A stretch of DNA of 30,111 nucleotides from JBKJML01 sp046596415 (GTDB lineage: Bacteria > Actinomycetota > Thermoleophilia > Gaiellales > Gaiellaceae). A program made the translations under genes and the position numbers. The notes beneath the pieces are model-generated. The model saw nothing but the letters and a program-made list of their open reading frames with translations, had not been told where the DNA came from and made no database searches. The DNA lies in the NCBI GenBank assembly GCA_046596415.1, contig JBKJML010000098.1:1-30111 (forward strand), given 5' to 3'. Positions 1 through 7,879 of this stretch are shown piece by piece. Position 1 is the first letter of the stretch, and each line of letters starts with the position of its first letter.

Positions 1-55
1 GCGGAGGCTGCCCGCATACTTTCTCCGTCCCGCCGACCGGAGGAGGTACGACCAG

Positions 56-109
56 ATGACGAATCCCAAAGCCTACTCCGCCCGCAGAGCCGCGAGGCTC
101 TACGGCTAG
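56..109 (+). CDS. possible 17-residue ORF or C-terminal end of an upstream gene
   Basis: An ATG at 56 follows an excellent ribosome binding site (GGAGGAGG at 39-46, 9 nt spacing) and the frame closes at TAG 107-109. The peptide is basic, with ARRAAR near its end. The same frame is open back to the window edge, so this could equally be the tail of a longer gene cut by the window. I do not recognise the peptide. It lies about 95 nt before rsgA. Confidence 0.25.
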   Translation: MTNPKAYSARRAARLYG

Positions 110-143
110 TCGGCGACACTCCTCGGCGACTCTCCCTGCCTCG

Positions 144-181
144 CGGAACGTGCACCTCGGTGCGCGCACTTCATCGTTCCG
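144..181 (+). promoter_or_regulatory. inverted repeat just upstream of rsgA
   Basis: CGGAACG (144-150) pairs with CGTTCCG (175-181), and an inner GCAC (152-155) can pair with GTGC (160-163). The hairpin ends 10 nt before the rsgA Shine-Dalgarno sequence, so it would form the last part of the 5' leader if transcription starts upstream. It could be a terminator of the preceding gene or a translational control element. There is no T-tract. Confidence 0.3.
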
Positions 182-202
182 GCAAACCAGAGGGAGCATC
201 GC

Positions 203-1279
203 TTGAGCTACGAACTTGAACCACTCGGCTGGGATGCGTCGTTCGCCGACGCCTTCGAGCAGTACGCCGCGGACGGTCTCGTCCCCGGCCGCGTCGCTGT
301 TCAGCACCGCGGCGCGTACGACGTCTACTCGGAGCTCGGCGTGCTCCGAGTAGACCTGGCCGGCCGTCTGTCGCACGAGGCGACAGGCGCCGGCGACCTG
401 CCTGCGGTCGGCGACTGGGTGGCGGTGGCCGCACGCCCCGACGAGAGCGCAGGCACGATCCAGGCCGTCCTGCCCCGCCGGACGAAGTTCTCGCGCAAGG
501 TCGCGTGGAGTGAGACGGAGGAGCAGGTGCTGTGCGCCAACATCGACGTCGTCTTCCTCGTCATGTCGCTGAACGAGGACTTCAACGTTCGCCGCCTCGA
601 GCGGTACCTGACCCTGGCCTGGGAGAGCGGAGCCCAGCCGGTCGTCATCCTGACGAAGACCGATCTCTGCGACGACGTGCCGACCCTCGTGCTCGAGGTG
701 GAGTCGGTCGCCCACGGCGTTCCGGTGCATGCGATCTCGAGCCTGACAGGGGACGGGCTCGACCTCGTCCGCTCGCACCTTGCGCCGGGCAAGACGATCG
801 CGCTCCTCGGCTCGTCGGGCGTCGGCAAGTCGACACTCGTGAACACGCTCGTCGGCGAGGAGTTGCTCGAGACGAAGGAGATCCGCGACGACGGCCGCGG
901 CCGACACACGACGACCCACCGCGAGTTGATCCTCCTCCCCGGGGGCGGGCTCGTCGTCGACACGCCGGGCATGCGCGAGCTCCAGCTCTGGGAGGCGTCC
1001 GACGGCCTCTCCGGAACCTTCGAGGACGTCGAGGAGCTCGCCGCGAGCTGCCGGTTCAACGACTGCGCCCACGGCAGCGAGCCGGGCTGCGCGATCCGGG
1101 CCGCACTCGAGGACGGGACGCTCGACGCCGGCCGCTGGGAGAGTTACACGAAGCTCCAGCGCGAACTGGCGCACCTCGAACGGCGCCTCGACAAGCGGCT
1201 CCAGGCGGAGGAGAAGAAGAAGTGGCGCGCCGCCTCAGCCGAGGGCAAGGCGAACATGAAGCTGAAGGGGAACCTCTAG
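203..1279 (+). CDS. rsgA: ribosome small-subunit-dependent GTPase A (RsgA/YjeQ)
   Basis: This is a late 30S ribosomal subunit assembly factor that hydrolyses GTP on binding 30S in the cytoplasm. The protein has 358 residues, usual for the family. The order is an N-terminal OB-fold region, then a circularly permuted GTPase with G4 TKTD (151-154) before the P-loop GSSGVGKST (about 203-211) and G3 DTPG (253-256). A C-terminal zinc knuckle has the family spacing C283-x4-C288-x-H290-x5-C296. The permuted motif order plus the zinc knuckle is diagnostic. The start is TTG 203, preceded by AGGGAG at 191-196 with 6 nt spacing. It appears to be monocistronic, because a separate promoter precedes the next gene. 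Confidence 0.95.
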   Translation: MSYELEPLGWDASFADAFEQYAADGLVPGRVAVQHRGAYDVYSELGVLRVDLAGRLSHEATGAGDLPAVGDWVAVAARPDESAGTIQAVLPRRTKFSRKVAWSETEEQVLCANIDVVFLVMSLNEDFNVRRLERYLTLAWESGAQPVVILTKTDLCDDVPTLVLEVESVAHGVPVHAISSLTGDGLDLVRSHLAPGKTIALLGSSGVGKSTLVNTLVGEELLETKEIRDDGRGRHTTTHRELILLPGGGLVVDTPGMRELQLWEASDGLSGTFEDVEELAASCRFNDCAHGSEPGCAIRAALEDGTLDAGRWESYTKLQRELAHLERRLDKRLQAEEKKKWRAASAEGKANMKLKGNL

Positions 1280-1290
1280 CTGATTGATCA

Positions 1291-1319
1291 TTGACAAGCG
1301 GTACACGGCGCCGAACACT
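1291..1319 (+). promoter_or_regulatory. promoter of the small secreted protein gene
   Basis: A consensus TTGACA (1291-1296), a 17 nt spacer and AACACT (1314-1319) lie in the 70 nt gap after rsgA. The predicted start near 1326 gives a short leader holding the GAGGTGGG ribosome binding site of the next gene. The -10 box resembles CACACT and TACACT seen at the two amino-acid leaders in this window. Confidence 0.6.
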
Positions 1320-1349
1320 TCAGTGCACCAACAATTAGAGAGGTGGGGA

Positions 1350-1928
1350 ATGGGAACGAGACTTCTCGCCGTGGTCGTGACAGCGCTCGCCGCACTCGTC
1401 GTCGCGGGCGCCGGAGCTGCCGACAGCAGCCAGTCGTGCACGACGATCGGGAGCGGCCTGCTCGAGGACAGCCTCGGCAACACGCTCACACTCGGCTACG
1501 ACGCCTACGGCTACGCCTACCAGGCGCACGCGTTCAACGGCACGTACGACTCGGTCGACCGCAACCTCGACGGAACGTACTACGGCTCGACCGGCGACTT
1601 TGTCGACGACCACCTGCAGCTGAAGTGGTCAGACGACTGGCTCTCGAACGTCGACTGCGACGGCGACGGGAAGCTCGACCGCGGCAGCTCCGGCATCAGC
1701 CTGGGCTGGCTGACGAACCACGTCGTCGGCGACTACGTCGACGGGGCGGGCGCCGCCCAGCACTACACCGACTTCGTCAAGATCGTCTGGGTCGGGCCGG
1801 GCGGCTCGCTCTGGGGCCAGTACGAGGTCCTCCAGGAGGTCTACAACGACACGGGCTCGGATCAGTACCGCTTCAAGGCCGCATCGCCCGGCCTCGGGCT
1901 GAACGACCACTGGACCAGCCTGCCGTAG
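1350..1928 (+). CDS. small secreted protein of unknown function
   Basis: I do not recognise a family. The 192-residue product starts with a clear Sec signal peptide: a positive charge at R4, a hydrophobic stretch over about residues 5-20, and small residues at 21-24 suited to signal peptidase I cleavage before D25. The mature part is acidic and rich in Tyr, Gly, Asp and Trp. It has two cysteines, C30 and C103, which may form a disulfide. Residues 102-110 (DCDGDGKLD) match the DxDxDG calcium-binding loop of EF-hand/dockerin-type sites. ATG 1350 is chosen because GAGGTGGG lies just upstream and the signal peptide follows at once; a TTG at 1284 in the same frame would add 22 residues before it. 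It has its own promoter and probably its own terminator. Confidence 0.75.
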   Translation: MGTRLLAVVVTALAALVVAGAGAADSSQSCTTIGSGLLEDSLGNTLTLGYDAYGYAYQAHAFNGTYDSVDRNLDGTYYGSTGDFVDDHLQLKWSDDWLSNVDCDGDGKLDRGSSGISLGWLTNHVVGDYVDGAGAAQHYTDFVKIVWVGPGGSLWGQYEVLQEVYNDTGSDQYRFKAASPGLGLNDHWTSLP

Positions 1929-1957
1929 CACGCGATCCCGATCAGGTCGATGGCTGA

Positions 1958-1990
1958 GGCACCGGGGCGCCGCGGCGGCGTCCCGGTGCC
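1958..1990 (+). terminator. strong GC hairpin between convergent genes
   Basis: GGCACCGGG (1958-1966) pairs perfectly with CCCGGTGCC (1982-1990). The arms continue inward through a G-T wobble into a CGCC/GGCG stem. It lies between the stop of the secreted protein gene and the stop of the minus-strand dehydrogenase gene, so it can serve both directions. No T-tract follows, as is common in very GC-rich genomes. Confidence 0.6.
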
Positions 1991-2015
1991 GGAAGCTCGT
2001 GGCTTGTCAGACGTT

Positions 2016-2762
2016 CTAGGGACCGCCGCGGACGTACACGACCTGGCCGCTGACGTAGCCGGCGTCGTCGGAGCAGAGGAAGGCGATCGTCGAGGCGACA
2101 TCCTCGGGCTGCCCGACCCGCTGGAGCGGTGTCTGGGCGGCGGCGGCCTGCATGAAGCCGTCGAAGTCGACGCCCAGCCGCTCGGCCGTCTGCCGGGTCA
2201 TCGCGGTCGCAATGAAGCCGGGCGCGACGCAGTTCACGTTCACGTTGAAGCGGCCGAGCTCGATCGCGAGCGTTTTCGTCATCCCCTGCAGGCCGGCCTT
2301 CGCGGTCGAGTAGTTCGTCTGGCCGCGGTTGCCGAGCGCCGAGGTGGACGAGATCAGCACCATCTTCCCGCTCTGCTGCTCGACCATGTGCTGCTGGGCG
2401 GCGCGAACCGAATAGAAGGTGCCCTTGAGATGGGTGTCGATGACCGAGTCCCAGTCGTCGTCGGTCAGCTTGAAGAGCATGTTGTCGCGGATGATCCCGG
2501 CGCAGGTGACGAGGATGTCCAGCGAGCCGCCGTGTTTGACCGCGGCCGCGACGGCCGCCTCCACGTCCTCGCGCGAGGTGACGTCGCAGCGAACTGCGAT
2601 GCCGCCGATCGCGTCGGCGGTCGCCTGCGCGGTCGCCTCGTTGAAGTCGGCGACGACAACGGTCGCGCCCTCGGCGGCGAACCGTGCTGCGGTGGCGGCG
2701 CCGATCCCCGCTGCGCCGCCCGTGATCAGAGCCGTCTTACCGCTGAAGCGTCCGTCGGCCAT
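2016..2762 (-). CDS. FabG-like short-chain dehydrogenase/reductase
   Basis: A 248-residue classical SDR, probably an NADP(H)-dependent 3-oxoacyl-ACP reductase or related ketoreductase. The dinucleotide motif TGGAAGIG is at 14-21, D60-V61 follows the third strand, and the usual NNAG motif reads TCAG (86-89). The catalytic S138, Y151 and K155 fall at the same numbers as in E. coli FabG. The C-terminal YVSGQVVYVRGG segment is the normal SDR ending. It is not in a fatty-acid gene cluster, so its substrate cannot be read from context. Its start overlaps the end of the upstream receiver gene by 26 nt, suggesting one transcript and coupled translation. SDR membership is certain; the FabG assignment is likely but not proven. 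Confidence 0.85.
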   Translation of the reverse strand: MADGRFSGKTALITGGAAGIGAATAARFAAEGATVVVADFNEATAQATADAIGGIAVRCDVTSREDVEAAVAAAVKHGGSLDILVTCAGIIRDNMLFKLTDDDWDSVIDTHLKGTFYSVRAAQQHMVEQQSGKMVLISSTSALGNRGQTNYSTAKAGLQGMTKTLAIELGRFNVNVNCVAPGFIATAMTRQTAERLGVDFDGFMQAAAAQTPLQRVGQPEDVASTIAFLCSDDAGYVSGQVVYVRGGP

Positions 2763-3129
2763 CTCGTCCGATCATAGGGGCGGGCGGCTCGGAGACGGTG
2801 TCGATGGTCTGGTAGAGGCGGAGCTTGTCGAGCAGGACGAGGTCGAGCTGCTGTGCCTTCACCCGTCGCTCGTCCAGCAGCTCTCCCGTATGGAGGAGGA
2901 TGCGGGCGTCCGGGCGCGCCCGGCGAATCGCGAGCGCCGCGTCGAAGCCGTCCATGTGCGGCATCTCGACATCGAGCAGGATCACGTCGGGCATCGTCGC
3001 CGCCGCGAGCGCGACTGCCTGCTCGCCGTCGGCCGCCTCGGCGACCACCTCGACCCCTTCGACCATCGAGAACACGGCCCGCAGGAGCAGGCGGTACATC
3101 TCGTCGTCGTCCGCGAACAGGATCTTCAT
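2737..3129 (-). CDS. stand-alone receiver-domain response regulator
   Basis: A 130-residue CheY-like receiver with no output domain. The acidic pocket is D7-D8-D9, the phosphoacceptor is D53 (LLDVEMPHMDG), the conserved Thr is T81 and the conserved Lys is K102. The last 18 or so residues are a basic, proline-containing tail whose codons overlap the start of the downstream SDR gene in another frame. No histidine kinase is in the window, so the phosphodonor is unknown. Such single-domain receivers act by protein-protein contact, for example in phosphorelays; which role applies here is not visible. The tail may be a recent extension through stop-codon loss. Confidence 0.85.
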   Translation of the reverse strand: MKILFADDDEMYRLLLRAVFSMVEGVEVVAEAADGEQAVALAAATMPDVILLDVEMPHMDGFDAALAIRRARPDARILLHTGELLDERRVKAQQLDLVLLDKLRLYQTIDTVSEPPAPMIGRDGRRTLQR

Positions 3130-3147
3130 GCGTGTTCTCGTCTGGGC

Positions 3148-3176
3148 ACGCTAGCGCGGTCGGAAGAGCGGTTCAA
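3148..3176 (-). promoter_or_regulatory. predicted promoter for the receiver-SDR pair
   Basis: On the minus strand TTGAAC (3176-3171), a 17 nt spacer and TAGCGT (3153-3148) lie upstream of the receiver start at 3129. The match is moderate. It diverges from the predicted gltB promoter. Confidence 0.4.
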
Positions 3177-3209
3177 GCGACGCGAATCGTCGTCTCGCCC
3201 GGACCTCGC

Positions 3210-3238
3210 TTGTACGTCCGCCGTCAATCCTTTACTCT
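3210..3238 (+). promoter_or_regulatory. predicted promoter of the gltBD unit
   Basis: TTGTAC (3210-3215), a 17 nt spacer and TACTCT (3233-3238) resemble a housekeeping sigma promoter. The expected transcription start falls at or next to the ATG at 3247, so the first ORF on the transcript would be leaderless. The gltB start is about 127 nt further on. Confidence 0.5.
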
Positions 3239-3246
3239 TTGAAGCT

Positions 3247-3312
3247 ATGCGGGCCGCCGACCTCCTGATTCTCAAGCTCGTAGGCGAGTTCGCGCGCCCG
3301 CAACAGCGCTAG
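3247..3312 (+). CDS. possible leaderless 21-residue ORF ahead of gltB
   Basis: ATG 3247 lies 8 nt after the predicted -10 box, with no Shine-Dalgarno, and the ORF ends at TAG 3310-3312, 61 nt before gltB. The peptide has a hydrophobic centre (LLILKLV) and ends with two consecutive Gln codons (CAA CAG) and Arg before the stop. The gap to gltB holds a CCGGC/GCCGG inverted repeat. A regulatory leader peptide for glutamate synthase is conceivable, because glutamine is the substrate. Only position, promoter spacing and codon content support it. Confidence 0.35.
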   Translation: MRAADLLILKLVGEFARPQQR

Positions 3313-3373
3313 CCGGCTTCCTGATCCCTTCGCCCCGCCGGACTAGCGCAAAGCCAGGCGGAGGGAGCAGCCG

Positions 3374-6300
3374 ATGAAGGCCTCGGGGCTGTACGACCCC
3401 ACCTACGAGCACGACGCGTGCGGCGTCGCCTTCGTGGCGCGGCTCGACGGAAGGCCGACGCACGAGACGGTCGTGCGCGCGCTCGCTGCGCTCGAGAACC
3501 TGGAGCACCGCGGGGCCGCCGGCGCCGACGCCGAAACGGGCGACGGCGCGGGGATCCTCCTGCAGATCCCCGACGGGTTCCTGCGCGACGTCTCGGGGGT
3601 CTCCCTCCCGATCCCCGGCGCCTTCGGGGTCGCTGTCTGCTTCCTGCCGCAGGACGCGCAGCGCCGGCAGGAGCTCGAGCGCGTGCTCGAGCAGGCCGTC
3701 ACGGAGGAGGGGCAGACTGCGCTCGGCTGGCGCGACGTCCCGGTCGACGACACGCACGTCGGCACGCAGGCACGGCTCTCCGCTCCCCGCATCCGCCAGC
3801 TCTTCGTCGCCGCCTCGCCCGAGCTCACCGTTGATCCCGACGCCTTCGAACGCAGGCTCTACGTGATCCGACGTGTCGCCGAGCGGGCCGCGGGAGCAGA
3901 GCTCGTGATCCCGAGCTTCTCGGCCCGAACGCTCGTCTACAAGGGAATGCTGACCTCGCCGCAGCTTGGGAGGTACTTCCCCGACCTGCGCGACGAGCGG
4001 CTGGCGAGCGCGCTGGCCCTCGTCCACTCGCGTTTCTCGACGAACACGTTCCCGAGCTGGGAGCTCGCCCACCCCTACCGCATGGTCGCCCACAACGGGG
4101 AGATCAACACGCTGCGCGGCAACGTCAACTGGATGCGGGCGCGTGAGTCGCAGCTCGCCTCGGCGCTCTTCGGCGACGACATCGCGAAGGTGCTCCCGGT
4201 CGTCCGGCACGGCGGCTCCGACACCGCCGTCTTCGACAACGTGCTCGAGCTGCTCGTCCTCGCGGGACGGTCGCTGCCGCACGCGCTGATGATGATGGTG
4301 CCGGAGGCGTACGCCGGACGAACGGATGTGACCGACGAGCTACGCGGCTTCTACGCGTTCCATGAATGCCTGACGGAAGCGTGGGACGGCCCCGCCGCGA
4401 TCGCCTTCACCGACGGTCGGCTGATCGGCGCGACACTCGACCGCAACGGCCTGCGGCCCGGCCGGTGGCTCGAGACGCGAGACGGCTGGGTGGTGCTCGC
4501 CTCCGAGGCGGGCGTTCTCGACATCCCCGCGGCGAACGTCCTGCGCAAGGGCAGGCTCCAGCCGGGCAAGCTCTTCCTCGTCGATCTCGAGCAGGGCCGG
4601 ATCGTGCCGGACGAAGAGATCAAGCAAGAGGTCGCGACGAGGCAGCCCTACGCCGAATGGTTCGAGCGCGAGCACGTCAGGCTCGACGAGCTGCCGCACC
4701 GCCCCGCGCGCACGCCGTCCGCCGAGCCGCTCCGCCGCCTCCAGCTCGCGTTCGGCTACACGCAGGAGGACATGAAGGTGATGCTGGCGCCGCTCGCCGC
4801 GAACGCTGAAGAGGCGGTCGGCTCGATGGGCAACGACACGCCGCTCGCGGCGCTCTCCGACCGGCGACCGCTGCTCTACTCCTACTTCAAGCAGCTCTTC
4901 GCCCAGGTGACGAACCCGCCGATCGACTCGACCCGGGAGGCGATCGTGATGAGCGTCCGGTCGCTCGTCGGCTCCGAGCGGAACCTGCTCGACGAGACGC
5001 CCGAGCACGCGCGTCAGCTCGTGATCGAGAACCCGATCCTGAGCGACCGCCAGCTCGAGAGCCTGCGGCACGTCGACTCGACCGTGTTCAAGGCGCGCAC
5101 CCTCGACATCACCTGGGCCGCCGGCGTGGGATCGGCCGGCCTCGAAGCGGCTCTCGACGGCCTCTGCGCCGCTGCCGACCGTGCGCTCGCCGAGGGCGCG
5201 AACATCCTGATCCTCTCCGACCGCACCGTTGGCCCGGGCCGGGCCCCGATCCCGTCGCTCCTCGCCGTCGGAGCAGTTCATCACCACCTGGTGCGGGCCG
5301 GGACGCGCCTTCAGGCCGGGCTTGTCGTCGAGTCCGGGGAGCCGCGAAGCGTGCAGAGCGTCGCCGTGCTGATCGGCTACGGCGCGGCAGCGGTGAACCC
5401 GTATCTGATGCTCGCCACGATCGGCCAACTGGTCGACGAGGGGCGGCTCGACTTCTCGCGGGCGGAAGCGGAGGAGCGCGCGCTGAAAGCGCTCGGCAAG
5501 GGCCTGCTGAAGGTGATCTCGAAGCTGGGGATCTCGACCATCTCCTCCTACTGCGGCGCGCAGGCCTTCGAGGCGATCGGCCTGGCGACAGGGCTCGTCG
5601 AGCGCTACTTCACCGGCACGCCGTCGCGGATCGGCGGCATCGGCCTGCACGAGCTCGCCGAAGGCGCGCTCGCCCGTCATGCACGCGCCTACCCCGGTGT
5701 CGCCGGCGAGCTCCTCCCGGTGGCCGGCCTGTACGCGTGGCGGCGCGACGGCGAGCACCACCAGTGGAACCCCGACACGATCGCGCTGCTCCAGCACGCG
5801 GTACGCGGCGGCGGCCGCGAGACCTACGACGAGTTCGCGGCCACGGTCAACTCCGACTCGGCGCGCCGCTCGACGCTCCGCGGGCTGCTCCGCTTCCGGC
5901 TCCCGGCTGACGGCGGCATCCCCCTCGACGACGTCGAGCCGGCGGCCGAGATCGTGAAGCGCTTCTCGACCGGAGCGATGTCGCTCGGCTCGCTCTCCCG
6001 CGAGGCGCACGAAACGCTCGCCGTCGCGATGAACCGGATCGGCGGTCGCTCCAACACCGGCGAGGGCGGCGAGGATCCGGTGCGGTTCACCGACGAGCGC
6101 CGCTCGAAGATCAAGCAGGTCGCGTCGGGACGCTTCGGCGTCACGATCGACTACCTCACGAACGCCGACGAGATCCAGATCAAGATGGCCCAGGGAGCGA
6201 AGCCCGGCGAGGGCGGTCAGCTGCCGGGCCACAAGGTCGACCGCTACATCGCCGGAGTGCGGCATACGACGCCCGGGGTCGGGCTGATCTCCCCTCCTCC

Positions 6301-7879
6301 GCATCACGACATCTATTCGATCGAGGATCTCAAGCAGCTGATCTACGACCTGCGCTGCGCGAACCCCGAAGCGCGCATCTCGGTGAAGCTGGTGGCGGAG
6401 GTCGGAGTCGGGACCGTCGCCGCCGGCGTCGCGAAGTCGAACGCCGACCACATCCTGATCTCGGGGCACGACGGCGGCACCGGAGCGTCGCCGATCTCGT
6501 CGATCATGCACGCGGGCGTCCCCTGGGAGATCGGCCTGGCCGAGACCCAGCAGACGCTCGTCCTGAACGGCCTGCGCTCGCGTGTCTGGGTGCAGACCGA
6601 CGGGCAGCTGAAGACCGGACGCGACGTGGTCGTCGCTGCCCTGCTCGGCGCCGACGAGCTGGGGTTTGCGACCGCGCCCTTGGTGGCGACCGGCTGCGTG
6701 ATGATGCGCGCCTGCCACCTGAACACGTGTCCCGTCGGGATCGCGACCCAGGATCCCGAGCTGAGGAAGCGCTTTCGGGGCCAGCCCGAGCACGTGATCG
6801 AGTTCTTCTTCCTCGTCGCCGAAGACGTGCGGCGAATCATGGCGTCGCTCGGCGTGGCACGGTTCGAGGACCTCGTCGGCGACGTCGGCCGGTTGGAGGC
6901 GGACGACGCCCTGGAGCACTGGCAGGCGCGTGGGATCGACCTCTCGAGCCTGCTTCATGCTCCCGACGTGCCCGAGGGCACGCCGCGGCGCCGGATCGAG
7001 TCGCAGCGCTCGCCGCTCCAGGGCGCGCTCGACTGGACGCTGATCGACGCTGCGGAGCCGGCGCTTCGCGCAGGCGCGCCGGTCAGCGCTGCGTTCGCCG
7101 TCCGCAACGTCGATCGCACGATCGGAGGGCTGCTCTCCCACCACGTGACGAAGCGCCACGGCAGTGCCGGGCTGCCGCCCGGGACGATCCGCTTCGCGCT
7201 CACCGGCTCGGCGGGACAGTCGTTCGGCGCCTGGCTCGCGCCCGGGATCGAGCTGACGCTCGCCGGTGAGGCGAACGACTACGCAGGCAAGGGCCTCTCC
7301 GGCGGGACGATCGCCGTCCACCCACCCGGCGACGCGACGTTCGCGGCGGAGGAAAGCGTGATCGTCGGCAATGCCGTCCTCTACGGGGCGACCGCCGGCC
7401 GTGCGTTCTTCCGCGGTGTCGCCGGGGAACGGTTCGCCGTTCGGAACTCCGGCGCCTCAGCCGTCGTCGAGGGGGTCGGCGACCATGGCTGCGAGTACAT
7501 GACGGGCGGGCACGTCGTCATCCTCGGCCCGACAGGCCGGAACTTCGCCGCCGGCATGAGCGGCGGCATCGCCTACGTCCTCGACGACGACGGGGCGTTC
7601 GCAGGTCGCTGCAACCCGCAGCTCGTCGGCCTCGAGGAGTTGGGGAGCGACGACGAGGAGGTACTACGCGGGCTCGTGGTCGAGCATGGCGAACGCACGG
7701 CGTCGCCGGTCGCGGCGCAACTCCTGGCCGAGTGGCGCCCGGAGCGATTCGTCAAGGTGATGCCGCACGACTACAAGCGCGCGCTGGCCGAGAGCGGCGA
7801 CGAGATCCGCTACGAGGATCACCCCGTCTCGGCCGGCGGCGGCGGTTTTCTGACCAAGGAATCCGAGGAGGCCGCCTGA
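3374..7879 (+). CDS. gltB: glutamate synthase large (alpha) subunit
   Basis: GltB makes two glutamates from glutamine and 2-oxoglutarate; with GltD it uses NADPH. The protein has 1501 residues, normal for the family. A short propeptide precedes the amidotransferase nucleophile C16 (EHDAC-GVAF), and the class II glutaminase domain spans about 16-420. A central domain is followed by the FMN-binding synthase domain (about 830-1200), which contains the 3Fe-4S ligands C1108, C1114 and C1119 in CVMMRACHLNTC. The C-terminal GXGXG beta-helix domain follows (about 1240-1450). The start is ATG 3374 after GGAGGGAG. Its stop overlaps the gltD start by one base (TGATG). Confidence 0.97.
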   Translation: MKASGLYDPTYEHDACGVAFVARLDGRPTHETVVRALAALENLEHRGAAGADAETGDGAGILLQIPDGFLRDVSGVSLPIPGAFGVAVCFLPQDAQRRQELERVLEQAVTEEGQTALGWRDVPVDDTHVGTQARLSAPRIRQLFVAASPELTVDPDAFERRLYVIRRVAERAAGAELVIPSFSARTLVYKGMLTSPQLGRYFPDLRDERLASALALVHSRFSTNTFPSWELAHPYRMVAHNGEINTLRGNVNWMRARESQLASALFGDDIAKVLPVVRHGGSDTAVFDNVLELLVLAGRSLPHALMMMVPEAYAGRTDVTDELRGFYAFHECLTEAWDGPAAIAFTDGRLIGATLDRNGLRPGRWLETRDGWVVLASEAGVLDIPAANVLRKGRLQPGKLFLVDLEQGRIVPDEEIKQEVATRQPYAEWFEREHVRLDELPHRPARTPSAEPLRRLQLAFGYTQEDMKVMLAPLAANAEEAVGSMGNDTPLAALSDRRPLLYSYFKQLFAQVTNPPIDSTREAIVMSVRSLVGSERNLLDETPEHARQLVIENPILSDRQLESLRHVDSTVFKARTLDITWAAGVGSAGLEAALDGLCAAADRALAEGANILILSDRTVGPGRAPIPSLLAVGAVHHHLVRAGTRLQAGLVVESGEPRSVQSVAVLIGYGAAAVNPYLMLATIGQLVDEGRLDFSRAEAEERALKALGKGLLKVISKLGISTISSYCGAQAFEAIGLATGLVERYFTGTPSRIGGIGLHELAEGALARHARAYPGVAGELLPVAGLYAWRRDGEHHQWNPDTIALLQHAVRGGGRETYDEFAATVNSDSARRSTLRGLLRFRLPADGGIPLDDVEPAAEIVKRFSTGAMSLGSLSREAHETLAVAMNRIGGRSNTGEGGEDPVRFTDERRSKIKQVASGRFGVTIDYLTNADEIQIKMAQGAKPGEGGQLPGHKVDRYIAGVRHTTPGVGLISPPPHHDIYSIEDLKQLIYDLRCANPEARISVKLVAEVGVGTVAAGVAKSNADHILISGHDGGTGASPISSIMHAGVPWEIGLAETQQTLVLNGLRSRVWVQTDGQLKTGRDVVVAALLGADELGFATAPLVATGCVMMRACHLNTCPVGIATQDPELRKRFRGQPEHVIEFFFLVAEDVRRIMASLGVARFEDLVGDVGRLEADDALEHWQARGIDLSSLLHAPDVPEGTPRRRIESQRSPLQGALDWTLIDAAEPALRAGAPVSAAFAVRNVDRTIGGLLSHHVTKRHGSAGLPPGTIRFALTGSAGQSFGAWLAPGIELTLAGEANDYAGKGLSGGTIAVHPPGDATFAAEESVIVGNAVLYGATAGRAFFRGVAGERFAVRNSGASAVVEGVGDHGCEYMTGGHVVILGPTGRNFAAGMSGGIAYVLDDDGAFAGRCNPQLVGLEELGSDDEEVLRGLVVEHGERTASPVAAQLLAEWRPERFVKVMPHDYKRALAESGDEIRYEDHPVSAGGGGFLTKESEEAA

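Noticed and set aside
1950..2777. 275-residue plus-strand ORF opposite the SDR gene
   Set aside because: Shadow of the SDR gene, whose catalytic motifs are clear on the minus strand.
4340..7321. 993-residue minus-strand ORF opposite gltB
   Set aside because: A frame shadow caused by high GC and codon bias; it has no recognisable domain and gltB is certain on the other strand.
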